Made by a program: the position numbers and the translations under genes
The notes under the pieces: generated by a model
What the model saw: the letters and a program-made list of their open reading frames with translations, nothing else
The model's database searches: none
What the model was told of the DNA's origin: nothing
Source of the DNA: an uncultured Lachnospiraceae bacterium
Lineage (GTDB): Bacteria; Bacillota; Clostridia; Lachnospirales; Lachnospiraceae
NCBI GenBank assembly: GCA_947626285.1
Contig: CANQRR010000013.1
Coordinates: 1-63,173 of the forward strand
Direction of reading: 5' to 3'
Length of the DNA: 63,173 nucleotides
Shown here: one piece after another, positions 56,525 to 63,173 of the stretch
How positions within the stretch are numbered: position 1 is the stretch's first letter
Layout: each line of letters opens with the position of its first letter

Positions 56525-56719
56525 ATGAGCATAAATCTGATATTCAAAATCGCGGCTGTCGGGATTCTGGTCTCGGTGCTGGGGCAGATCCTGAAGCAGA
56601 GCGGCAGGGAGGAGCACGCGTTCCTGACCGGCATGGCGGGTCTGGTGCTCGTGCTGTTCTGGCTGATTCCCTATATCAGTCAGCTCTTTGAGACGGTCAA
56701 ATCGCTCTTCGCGCTGTGA
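56525..56719 (+). CDS. spoIIIAC: Stage III sporulation protein AC
   Basis: The 64-residue, two-segment membrane protein begins MSINLIFKIAAVGILVSVL and contains KQSGREEHAFLTGMAGLVL, as expected of SpoIIIAC. An 80-base gap with GGGAGGGG before the start separates it from spoIIIAB. Confidence 0.95.
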   Translation: MSINLIFKIAAVGILVSVLGQILKQSGREEHAFLTGMAGLVLVLFWLIPYISQLFETVKSLFAL

Positions 56720-56728
56720 GGGAAAAGC

Positions 56729-57112
56729 ATGAATATGATAAAGATTGCCTGCCTGGGATTGTCCGGCGTGCTTCTCGGACTTTTTTTGAAGCAGACCAAG
56801 TCGCCTTTCGCAGAGATGATCAGTCTGGCGACCTGCCTGCTGATCATTTTTTTCAGTCTGACGCGGCTCTCGGCCGTGTTTGAACTGCTCAACACGATCG
56901 GAGGCTATTTCTCGGAACAGAGAGATTACTTTAAGATCCTTCTGAAGATCATCGGGATCACATACATCGCGGATTTTACATCAAATATCTGCAAGGACGC
57001 GGGATACAGCGCGATCGCCGGGCAGATTGAGATCTTCGGAAAAATTTCGATCCTAGCGATCAGTTCCCCGATCATACTGGCATTGCTGGAGACGATCTAC
57101 GGCTTTCTGTGA
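56729..57112 (+). CDS. spoIIIAD: Stage III sporulation protein AD
   Basis: The 127-residue membrane protein with four hydrophobic segments contains KQTKSPFAEMISLATCLLII and YIADFTSNICKDAGYSAIAG, diagnostic for SpoIIIAD, which is homologous to SpoIIIAC. The 110 bases to spoIIIAE show nothing notable. Confidence 0.95.
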   Translation: MNMIKIACLGLSGVLLGLFLKQTKSPFAEMISLATCLLIIFFSLTRLSAVFELLNTIGGYFSEQRDYFKILLKIIGITYIADFTSNICKDAGYSAIAGQIEIFGKISILAISSPIILALLETIYGFL

Positions 57113-57223
57113 CGGTTTGCGTGGAGGGCATTTTCTTAGAGGGCATAAATTACCTTATGGGCGGCGCAAACGGGGGATGCGCGGGCGAAGATGGCATTTT
57201 GTCGGGAATAATGAGGAGGGGAC

Positions 57224-58402
57224 ATGAGATGGATTCTTTTGCTTGTGATGCAGGCGCTGCTGTTTGCAGGGGGAGGAAATGCGGCAAAGGCGGCAGGAAA
57301 TGACAGCTTCACGCAAGAGAAGGCGGACGATGTGGTGATTCCGGACGGCGTGAGCGGGGAGCTTGAGGAGTATCTAGACCTCGACGAGATTCAATCGGGT
57401 TTTGAGGAACTCTCCGGGCAGAGTGAGTTTTCCTTCTCTGAGACGGTGCTCGGACTGCTGAAAGGGGAGATCCCGTTTGAACTGCAGCGGATCCCGGAGC
57501 TTGTATCGGAGCTGCTTCTCGGCCAGCTGCGGCAGCAAAGGCAGATGGCGCTCCAGATTCTGGTGATCGTGCTCGCCTCCGCGATCTTCTCAAATTTTGT
57601 GAAGGTCTTTGACAGCAGGCAGATCGCCGATATCAGTTTCTTTATGATGTATCTTTTGATCTCCACGCTGCTGATGCGCTCGTTTCTGGCGATGAACCGG
57701 AGCGTCGTCAGCACCTGCGGCTCGCTGAACCGCTTCATGCGGCTGCTGCTTCCGTCCTATCTGGTGACGGTGGTCTTAAGCGCGGGATCTTTCTCGGCGG
57801 TCGGGTTCTATGAGATCACGCTTTTCGGGATCCAGCTTTTGCAGACTCTGCTCGTGCGATTCATCCTGCCGGCGGTCAATTTCTATCTGGTGCTCCTGCT
57901 TCTGAACCAGATGAGCGCGGAGGATCTGTTTTCCCGCTTTGCGGAGCTGGTCGAGACCGTGATCCGCTGGGTCACGAAGAGCATATTCGGGATCGTGGTC
58001 GGTCTGCAGGCGGTTCAGACGTTGGTCGCCCCGGCGCTCGACTCCCTGAAGAATTCGGCATTCCAACGGCTTGCAAGGAGCATACCAGGCGTCGGGAATC
58101 TGCTGGATTCCGCCGCGGAGACGGTGGTGGGGTCGGCGGTGGTGGTCAAGAACGCGGTCGGGGTGGCGGGAATGATCGCATTGGTGATCTTAAGTGCCGT
58201 GCCGCTTCTGAAGCTGCTGGCGTCGATTCTGCTGTTCCGTCTGCTCTGCGCGCTGATCCAGCCGGTCAGCGACAGGCGGATGGTGGAAGGGATCGCGAGC
58301 ATTTCGCGGGGCGCCGTGCTGCTGCTGCAGATTCTGGCGACCGGCATATCCATATTTGTCATTTCACTCGCGATGGTTACGGCGGCGATCCGCGGCGGGT
58401 GA
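57224..58402 (+). CDS. spoIIIAE: Stage III sporulation protein AE
   Basis: The 392-residue protein has a signal-like N-terminus, an acidic region (residues 25-75) and about seven membrane segments, with the typical SMSS-like stretch NLLDSAAETVVGSAVVVKNAVG near residue 292. It is the largest membrane component of the channel. GGAGGGG precedes the ATG. Confidence 0.94.
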   Translation: MRWILLLVMQALLFAGGGNAAKAAGNDSFTQEKADDVVIPDGVSGELEEYLDLDEIQSGFEELSGQSEFSFSETVLGLLKGEIPFELQRIPELVSELLLGQLRQQRQMALQILVIVLASAIFSNFVKVFDSRQIADISFFMMYLLISTLLMRSFLAMNRSVVSTCGSLNRFMRLLLPSYLVTVVLSAGSFSAVGFYEITLFGIQLLQTLLVRFILPAVNFYLVLLLLNQMSAEDLFSRFAELVETVIRWVTKSIFGIVVGLQAVQTLVAPALDSLKNSAFQRLARSIPGVGNLLDSAAETVVGSAVVVKNAVGVAGMIALVILSAVPLLKLLASILLFRLLCALIQPVSDRRMVEGIASISRGAVLLLQILATGISIFVISLAMVTAAIRGG

Positions 58403-58418
58403 CACAGGAGGGCGGAAC

Positions 58419-58922
58419 ATGTCACAGTGGCTGAAAACGCTGACCGGATGTCTCTGCATCCTGACGGTACTGATGCATCTGGTTCCGAACGGAAAGTATT
58501 CCGGGTATGTCCGTTTCTATGGCGGGCTGTTGTTTTTTCTTGTGGCGGCGGGGCCGCTCTGGCGTTTTCTGGCGGGGGAGGGCGAACTGGAGCGCCTGCT
58601 GCAATTGTCCTTTTTAAAAGACAGCTATTATGATCTGGAGTCCTCGATGGCCGATATGGCGGAGTTGAAGAATGAGCGGATCATGGAGGCGTACCGGGGT
58701 GAAATCACAAGACAGATCGGGGAAATTGCGACGGCGTACGGAGTCGCGGCGTCAGACATCCGGGTCTCATTTGAGGGCGGGGAGGGATATGAGATCGCGG
58801 GCGTCGTCTTTCGTGTCGGGGCTGAGACTCCTGATGAAGCGGCGGAAGCGGCAAGGAAGGAGATCGCGGGCGTCTATGCGCTGGCGCCGAACCGCATCCG
58901 CGTCGAAAGAGGGGCAAAGTGA
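58419..58922 (+). CDS. spoIIIAF: Stage III sporulation protein AF
   Basis: The 167-residue protein has two N-terminal membrane segments (LTGCLCILTVLMHLVPNGKY; RFYGGLLFFLVAAGPLW) and a soluble ring-building-motif-like C-terminal domain. ATG at 58419 follows AGGAGGG; an in-frame ATG at 58356 lies inside spoIIIAE. Confidence 0.93.
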   Translation: MSQWLKTLTGCLCILTVLMHLVPNGKYSGYVRFYGGLLFFLVAAGPLWRFLAGEGELERLLQLSFLKDSYYDLESSMADMAELKNERIMEAYRGEITRQIGEIATAYGVAASDIRVSFEGGEGYEIAGVVFRVGAETPDEAAEAARKEIAGVYALAPNRIRVERGAK

Positions 58923-59497
58923 TGGGAAAGTGGACGGATAAAGTAAAGTCTATTAAGAAAGAGCAGATCCTGATTCTGCTGTTGTGCGGCGTTTTGCTTC
59001 TCGTGATCGCGATTCCGACGGAAGAGTCCGGGAAAACAGAACAGACGTCCGAAGGGCAGCCGGCGTCCGGGCAGCAGGAGACATCCGGGGAGGATGCGCG
59101 CCTCGCCCGTGTGCAGCAGATGGAGCGGCGGCTCAAGTCGATCCTGAGCAAGGTGGAGGGGATCGGGAAAACGGAAGTGATGCTGACGCTCAAGTCGGAG
59201 GGAAAGAAGATTGTTGAGAAGGATCTGGAGCAATCCCAGGGAAAGGAGGAGAATCAGGGAGGAGACGCTGCCACAGCCTCCGATCAGGCGAGCAGCAGCG
59301 AAAACACCGTGTATCAGAGGGACGCCCAGGGAAATGAGCTCCCGTATGTCACAGAAGAGCTCGAACCGGAGATCGCCGGAGTCCTGGTGATCGCCCAGGG
59401 AGCCAAGAATGCGTCGGTCGTCGCGGAGATTACTGACGCGGTGATGGCATTATTCGGGGTGGAGGCGCATAAAATCAAAGTAATGAAGATGGAATGA
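58922..59497 (+). CDS. spoIIIAG: Stage III sporulation protein AG
   Basis: The 191-residue protein has one membrane segment (EQILILLLCGVLLLVIAIP), a linker and a ring-forming domain with VEGIGKTEVMLTLKSEGKK near residue 78 and ELEPEIAGVLVIAQGAKNAS near residue 143. In Bacillus SpoIIIAG forms a large ring in the intermembrane space. A GTG at 58919 is an alternative start; both overlap the spoIIIAF stop. Confidence 0.95.
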   Translation: MGKWTDKVKSIKKEQILILLLCGVLLLVIAIPTEESGKTEQTSEGQPASGQQETSGEDARLARVQQMERRLKSILSKVEGIGKTEVMLTLKSEGKKIVEKDLEQSQGKEENQGGDAATASDQASSSENTVYQRDAQGNELPYVTEELEPEIAGVLVIAQGAKNASVVAEITDAVMALFGVEAHKIKVMKME

Positions 59498-59507
59498 GGA
59501 GGACAAA

Positions 59508-60176
59508 GTGAAACGCATTTTTAAAAAGAACCAGGTCATCATTACGGCGCTTGCGATCATGATCGCGATCGCAGGGTATCTGAATTACTCGGGAACGATC
59601 CTCAAAGATAAGACTGACGCGGTGAGCGCGGGCGACAATACGGTTCTGGTGACAGATGAAAACGACTACGCGGATACATACACAGACAGCTACTCTGATA
59701 TCGTGAGCATGGACGCGGATCTTCTGGATGAGGCTGCGTCGGACGAGGCAGACGAGCCGGACGCGGCGGTCGGGGAGGCAGTGCTGGCGAGCTCCACGGT
59801 GAGCGACAATGTACTTGCGCAGGCAAAGCTGAACCGCGAGCAGGTGCGCGCGAAGAGCAAGGAAGCGCTCCTCGAGGTGATCAACAACACGAACGTCGCG
59901 GAGGATCAGAAGCAGAATGCGATCCTGGCAATGACCGACATGGCGCAAAACGCGGAGATGGAAGCGGCGGCGGAGCTTCTGCTTGAGGCGAAAGGTTTTG
60001 CGGGCTGCGTGGTGAGCATCACGGACGACAGCGCCGATGTGGTGGTGGATGAGGCGGACCTCGGCGACGCGCAGCGCGCGCAGATCGAGGACATCGTGAA
60101 ACGCAAGACAGAGATCGCGGGTGAGAACATTGTAATCACGGCGAAGAAGACGGCGGAGACAGAAGCCGCTGAGTGA
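59508..60176 (+). CDS. spoIIIAH: Stage III sporulation protein AH
   Basis: The 222-residue protein has one N-terminal membrane segment, an acidic linker and a C-terminal ring-building domain (LNREQVRAKSKEALLEVI near residue 105; AKGFAGCVVSITDDSADVVV near residue 163) that in Bacillus binds forespore SpoIIQ. The start is GTG, 5 bases after AGGAGG. Confidence 0.95.
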   Translation: MKRIFKKNQVIITALAIMIAIAGYLNYSGTILKDKTDAVSAGDNTVLVTDENDYADTYTDSYSDIVSMDADLLDEAASDEADEPDAAVGEAVLASSTVSDNVLAQAKLNREQVRAKSKEALLEVINNTNVAEDQKQNAILAMTDMAQNAEMEAAAELLLEAKGFAGCVVSITDDSADVVVDEADLGDAQRAQIEDIVKRKTEIAGENIVITAKKTAETEAAE

Positions 60177-60189
60177 ACGGAGGATATCT

Positions 60190-60244
60190 GCAGGCAGGCA
60201 TTTTGCGATCCGGCGTCGCCGGACGTGAGACGCCTGCCTTTTTG
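60190..60244 (+). terminator. Terminator of the spoIIIA operon
   Basis: AGGCAGGC (60192-60199) and GCCTGCCT (60232-60239) form the outer stem, CCGGCG/CGCCGG-type pairing adds an inner stem, and five T residues follow. The remaining 160 bases before the next gene are AT-rich with no clear promoter of standard spacing. Confidence 0.85.
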
Positions 60245-60405
60245 CTCTGCGCAGGCATTCAAAGAGGCTCGGCTTGCCGCCGCCGGGGTGCGTTGAACAC
60301 GAAAAGAAGGGCTTCCTTTTTCTAATGTCTTGTGATAATATACTTTATATACAATGAGAGCCCATATCAGGTTCAGGCGTAAATGAGCGCATAACAGGAG
60401 AAATC

Positions 60406-61335
60406 ATGAAAAGTACGACACTGGTAATCATGGCGGCGGGGATTGGCAGCCGCTTCGGACAGGGGATCAAGCAGCTGACCGCGTTCGGCCCGTCCGGGGA
60501 GATCATCATGGACTATTCCATTTATGACGCGCTGGAGGCGGGATTCGACCGGGTGGTCTTTGTGATACGCAAAAGCATGCTGGAGGATTTCAAGGCTGTG
60601 ATCGGAGACCGTATCGCAAAGCGTGTCCCGGTATCTTACGCGTTTCAGGAGATGGAGAATCTTCCCGCCGGATATACGGTGCCGGAGGGCAGGACGAAGC
60701 CCTGGGGGACAGGGCAGGCGATCCTTGCGTGCAAGGATATCGTGAAGGAGCCGTTCGCCGTGATCAACGCGGACGACTATTACGGGAAGGACGCGTTCCG
60801 GAAGGTGCACGATTATCTGGTGTCGGTGGATACGGAAAGCGCGAAGAAGTATCGGTTCTGTATGGCCGGCTTTGTGCTGAAAAATACCCTGTCGGAGAAC
60901 GGGGGCGTCACGCGGGGACTCTGCCGTCTGGATGAGAACGGGACGCTGACCCAGATCCATGAGACGAGGAATATCGTGAAGACGGCGGACGGGGCCGCGG
61001 TGAAACAGGCGGACGGCACGCTGGACAAACTGGATCCGGAGACGCTGGTGTCCATGAATTTCTGGGGCTTCACGCCGGATTTCATCGACGAACTCGCCGG
61101 GGGATTTGAGCGCTTTCTTGAAAGCATTTCCGGACAGGAGACTGAGACGACGGCAGAGTATCTGCTTCCGACGATTGTGGACGGACTGCTCAGAGAAGAC
61201 CGCGTGGATCTGACCGTACTGCAGTCGAACGACCGCTGGTTCGGCGTGACCTACCAGGAGGACGTGCCGTACGTGAAGCAGGCGTTTGCCGGGCTGGTGG
61301 AGCGCGGCGTATATCCGGGGAAATTGTTTGCATAA
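60406..61335 (+). CDS. Sugar-phosphate nucleotidyltransferase family protein
   Basis: The 309-residue protein has the nucleotidyltransferase signature VIMAAGIGSRFGQGIKQLT at residue 7, KPWGTGQAILACKD near residue 103 and VINADDYYGKDAF near residue 121 (metal-binding Asp). The fold fits GlmU/RfbA-like enzymes, but the substrate cannot be told. It is separated from the spoIIIA operon by a terminator and is the last core-like gene before the accessory tail. Confidence 0.87.
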   Translation: MKSTTLVIMAAGIGSRFGQGIKQLTAFGPSGEIIMDYSIYDALEAGFDRVVFVIRKSMLEDFKAVIGDRIAKRVPVSYAFQEMENLPAGYTVPEGRTKPWGTGQAILACKDIVKEPFAVINADDYYGKDAFRKVHDYLVSVDTESAKKYRFCMAGFVLKNTLSENGGVTRGLCRLDENGTLTQIHETRNIVKTADGAAVKQADGTLDKLDPETLVSMNFWGFTPDFIDELAGGFERFLESISGQETETTAEYLLPTIVDGLLREDRVDLTVLQSNDRWFGVTYQEDVPYVKQAFAGLVERGVYPGKLFA

Positions 61336-61339
61336 AAAC

Positions 61340-61379
61340 TCGGGGCAACAGGATTTGAACCTGCGACCTCTCGGCCCCA
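61340..61379 (-). other. 3' fragment of a tRNA-Pro gene, likely attachment site
   Basis: Read on the minus strand, the last 40 bases match the 3' part of tRNA-Pro: variable loop, T arm (GCAGGTTCAAATCCTGT) and acceptor strand TGCCCCG with discriminator A. The 5' half (D arm, acceptor 5' strand) is absent, so this is not a functional tRNA. Such 3' remnants mark one end of elements inserted into tRNA genes by tyrosine recombinases. No integrase is in the window. Confidence 0.7.
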
Positions 61380-61433
61380 GCCGAGCGCGAAAAACCCTTA
61401 TTTTACGGGGGTTTCAGAATGCAAAAATGCCTT

Positions 61434-61464
61434 GGTAACTAAATGGTAACTAAAGGTAACTAAA
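61434..61464 (+). repeat. Tandem GGTAACTAAA repeats (three copies)
   Basis: Three copies of GGTAACTAAA lie 55 bases from the tRNA fragment at 61434, 61445 and 61455. Two copies recur at 62585 and 62596. Short direct repeats beside an attachment site are typical of recombinase arm-type binding sites; that role is inference. From here to 61867 (about 400 bases) there is no gene, only repeats, a terminator and the vapBC control region. Confidence 0.7.
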
Positions 61465-61551
61465 TTCTAGCTGCCCTGGGGAAGGAAAGGAGGCAGTTCC
61501 GGATGTATGCAAAATCATATTAGGACATGGAAAGGGATCCTGCCTTCCATG
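61455..61551. repeat. 97-base repeat A, copy 1
   Basis: Matches 62596-62692 in 96 of 97 positions by eye. It runs from GGTAACTAAATTCTAG through a small CTGCC/GGCAG hairpin to the terminator hairpin. No coding potential was seen. Confidence 0.9.
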
Positions 61552-61558
61552 TCCTTTT
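61523..61558 (+). terminator. Terminator at the end of repeat A copy 1
   Basis: GGACATGGAA (61523-61532) pairs perfectly with TTCCATGTCC (61545-61554) and is followed by TTTT. In copy 2 the right arm is cut after CCATG, so the stem is lost there. Confidence 0.75.
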
Positions 61559-61700
61559 GATTTTATGAGGATTAAATATTACTCAAAACCACTTACTTTG
61601 TAATCAAAAACGAAGATTTCAGGTAAGGAGGATCCTGTACACATATGACCGCAGGTTCGGGCCGATGAGCAAGTTTTGAGAAGCTGTTACATGAAGAAAG

Positions 61701-61739
61701 GGCATTTTGGCAACGGATAAAACAGATTGCCGAAATGCC
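61701..61739. repeat. 39-base hairpin repeat B, copy 1
   Basis: GGCATTTTGGCAA and TTGCCGAAATGCC form a 13-bp stem with one G-T pair. The 39 bases recur at 63113-63151 with one difference. T-rich sequence follows both copies, so it may act as a terminator. Confidence 0.85.
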
Positions 61740-61793
61740 GTGCTTCTTTAATATGCATTAGCCCCAAATGGAGAAAAAAGCTGATTGATCCTC

Positions 61794-61822
61794 TTGCCAT
61801 TTTTGAAAGAAATGCATATAAT
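61794..61822 (+). promoter_or_regulatory. Sigma-A promoter of vapBC
   Basis: TTGCCA (61794-61799), a 17-base spacer, TATAAT (61817-61822). Confidence 0.75.
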
Positions 61823-61827
61823 AAGAA

Positions 61828-61850
61828 TGTGTACACACATACCGTACACA
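61828..61850 (+). promoter_or_regulatory. Probable VapB operator
   Basis: TGTGTAC (61828-61834) and GTACACA (61844-61850) form a perfect inverted repeat with a 9-base spacer, starting 6 bases after the -10 and covering the transcription start. Autoregulation of vapBC by the VapB-VapC complex through such a palindrome is usual for the family. Confidence 0.6.
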
Positions 61851-61867
61851 CGAAAGGAGAAGCCAAG

Positions 61868-62104
61868 ATGCAGATGACACGTATATTTCAAAACGGGAAC
61901 AGTCAGGCTCTGCGTATCCCCCAGGAATTCAGAACCAGTACAAAAGAATACTATATCAGCAAAATTGGCGATACTATTATTGCTTATCCTGCCGAAGATC
62001 CCTGGGCACCGCTCAAACAGGTCATAGGGACATTTTCAGACGATTTTATATCAGAAAGAAAACAGCCAGATTGGTCTGAGGTCCCCATACGGGAGGAGCT
62101 GTAA
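61868..62104 (+). CDS. vapB: VapB-type antitoxin (AbrB/MazE fold)
   Basis: The 78-residue protein has the N-terminal swapped-hairpin DNA-binding motif RIFQNGNSQALRIPQEFR and a C-terminal tail (DFISERKQPDWSEVPIREEL) that would wrap the toxin. The start at 61868 is 8 bases after AAAGGAG. The stop overlaps the vapC start (TAATG). Confidence 0.92.
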   Translation: MQMTRIFQNGNSQALRIPQEFRTSTKEYYISKIGDTIIAYPAEDPWAPLKQVIGTFSDDFISERKQPDWSEVPIREEL

Positions 62105-62502
62105 TGTACCTGCTTGATACGAATACCTGTATTTACCTTATGAAAAACTCTTATCCTGCTTTGACAGCGAAATTGCTTTCTCTGAATCCAGCTGACGTGG
62201 CAATTTCGTCTGTCACAGTTTTTGAGCTTGAATATGGCGCTGCCAAGAGTAGATGGGGAGAGAAAACCAGACAGAATCTGGCGATGTTTCTGGCACCTTT
62301 CAACATTCTGCCGTTTGACGTTAAGGACGCATCTACAGCTGGGACCATCCGGGCTTACCTGGAGAAGAGGGGAACACCTGTGGGACCTTATGATATCCAG
62401 ATCGCAGCGCAGGGGTTAGCCAGAAACCTCATTGTGGTGACGCACAATACCGGGGAATTCAAACGCATACTGAATCTTATGTTGGAAGATTGGGTCAGTT
62501 AA
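62104..62502 (+). CDS. vapC: VapC-type PIN-domain ribonuclease toxin
   Basis: The 132-residue PIN protein carries the acidic site: Asp5 in LLDTNTC, Glu41 in SSVTVFELEYG, Asp97 in PVGPYDIQIAA, and the THNTGEF turn near residue 113. VapC toxins cut tRNA or rRNA when free of antitoxin. It appears intact and full length. Confidence 0.93.
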   Translation: MYLLDTNTCIYLMKNSYPALTAKLLSLNPADVAISSVTVFELEYGAAKSRWGEKTRQNLAMFLAPFNILPFDVKDASTAGTIRAYLEKRGTPVGPYDIQIAAQGLARNLIVVTHNTGEFKRILNLMLEDWVS

Positions 62503-62595
62503 GGAGGATCAGTCATGGGCGGAGAAATGGAATGAATGAAGCGCTTTCCGAAGAAACGCAGCGTCAGGGAAAAGCTGGTTCGATGGTAACTAAAT

Positions 62596-62692
62596 GGTAA
62601 CTAAATTCTAGCTGCCCTGGGGAAGGAAAGGAGGCAGTTCCGGATGTATGCAAAATCATATTAGGACATGGAAAGGGATCCTGCCCTCCATG
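62596..62692. repeat. 97-base repeat A, copy 2
   Basis: Second copy of 61455-61551, preceded by one further GGTAACTAAA. It ends abruptly at CCATG, where it joins the coding remainder of a PIN toxin. The 90 bases between vapC and this copy contain nothing I recognise. Confidence 0.9.
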
Positions 62693-63017
62693 GAAACTCT
62701 GTGAAACGGAACTGGCGCAGGGATATGTTTCCGCGCTGACATTTGCGAATCTCGTTTATGTTATGCGTAAGGAACTTAACCCGGGGCAGATAGAGGATGT
62801 CCTGAAAAGACTTGCGCTCATCTTTCAGTTTACGGAATTGGCCGTGTCGGATATGACAAATGCCGCGGGAATGAAATGGGATGATTTTGAAGACGCCCTG
62901 CAGGCCGCTACGGCAGAGCGGGTGCATGCGGACTATCTCATTACTAGGAATGTCAGGGATTTCAAAAAGAGTAAGGTTACAGCCATTTTACCGACAGAGT
63001 TTTTGGCACGGCTGTAG
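62691..63017 (+). pseudogene. 5'-truncated PIN-domain toxin gene
   Basis: The frame reads ETELAQGYVSALTF, NLVYVMRKELNPGQIEDVL, then KWDDFEDALQAATAERVHADYLITRNVRDFKKS and PTEFLARL, the C-terminal three quarters of a PIN_3-type VapC. The N-terminal part with the first catalytic Asp (the LLDTN-type start) is missing and replaced by repeat A copy 2. An ATG at 62763 could start a shorter product without that residue. It is a different PIN subfamily from the vapC at 62104, so it is not a copy of that gene. Confidence 0.8.
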
Positions 63018-63112
63018 CAGTCGGGTTCCCCATTATCTAAAGGTGATGGGGCTTTGCTCCTATTTAACTGGTCTTGATAGAATTATTCCTACCTCATCCT
63101 GTGGATGGAAAA

Positions 63113-63151
63113 GGCATTTTGGCAACGGGTAAAACAGATTGCCGAAATGCC
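63113..63151. repeat. 39-base hairpin repeat B, copy 2
   Basis: Second copy of 61701-61739, here followed by TTGCTTTTTTT, so it should work as a Rho-independent terminator on the + strand. Confidence 0.85.
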
Positions 63152-63173
63152 TTGCTTTTTTTCCTGTATCATA

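Noticed and set aside
61340-61430. Complete tRNA gene on the minus strand
   Set aside because: Only the anticodon-to-3'-end part fits tRNA-Pro. There is no D arm, the 5' acceptor strand is missing, and the apparent anticodon stem closes a six-base loop.

Overview
The window looks like the chromosome of a spore-forming member of the Clostridia, most likely Lachnospiraceae. The evidence is a complete spoIIIA operon (spoIIIAA to spoIIIAH), a T-box leader in front of pheST, the family-level appearance of the proteins, Shine-Dalgarno sites before nearly every gene, and sigma-A promoters of the TTGACA-17-TAtaaT type. Almost all genes lie on the + strand. No transposase, rRNA, complete tRNA or CRISPR array was seen.

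Positions 186-37294 form a large cell-surface glycan locus. It opens with two polytopic membrane proteins, a dolichol-phosphate-mannose-synthase-like glycosyltransferase, and an unusual trio (DUF362 protein, PP-loop ATPase, pyruvyl-transferase-like protein). A promoter at 9299 then starts a long run of overlapping genes. These are a thiamine-diphosphate enzyme with a reductase partner, pseudaminic-acid-type nonulosonate genes (pseB, pseC, pseG, pseI, pseH), CDP-3,6-dideoxyhexose genes (rfbF, rfbG, rfbH), an acyltransferase and a Wzx-like flippase. A second membrane-protein/glycosyltransferase module follows, including a paralogue of the first gene of the window. The locus ends with GDP-mannose and GDP-D-rhamnose supply (manC, gmd, rmd, a phosphosugar mutase, a three-domain ManC/PMI fusion), a WbaP-type initiating phosphoglycosyltransferase and an RmlD-like reductase. 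My inference is that WbaP starts a lipid-linked glycan, Wzx flips it, and GT2/GT-C-like pairs decorate it outside the membrane. pseF and an rfbI/ascD-type reductase are not in the window.

Positions 37309-52051 are mostly housekeeping: a small unknown protein with a CBS-domain protein, a secreted cell-wall amidase, ilvN-ilvC-leuC-leuD, a SpoIID-family protein behind a sigma-E-like promoter, a YihY-family membrane protein, a lone minus-strand 55-residue gene, T-box-pheST, and a phosphatase-QueA fusion.

Positions 52048-52355 hold what appears to be an unannotated type I toxin-antitoxin locus laid out like the par (Fst) locus of plasmid pAD1. It has a 29-residue hydrophobic peptide on the minus strand, a convergent short RNA on the + strand, a shared bidirectional terminator and a direct repeat that makes the two RNAs complementary at the toxin start. 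I consider this the most interesting feature of the window.

Positions 52500-61335 carry nrdG, dut, arcC (minus strand), the spoIIIA operon behind a good sigma-E promoter, and a sugar nucleotidyltransferase. From 61340 to the end is an accessory tail: a 3' fragment of a tRNA-Pro gene, tandem GGTAACTAAA repeats, a vapBC module, and a broken PIN toxin, with a 97-base repeat and a 39-base hairpin repeat each present twice. This looks like one end of an integrated element that continues beyond the window.
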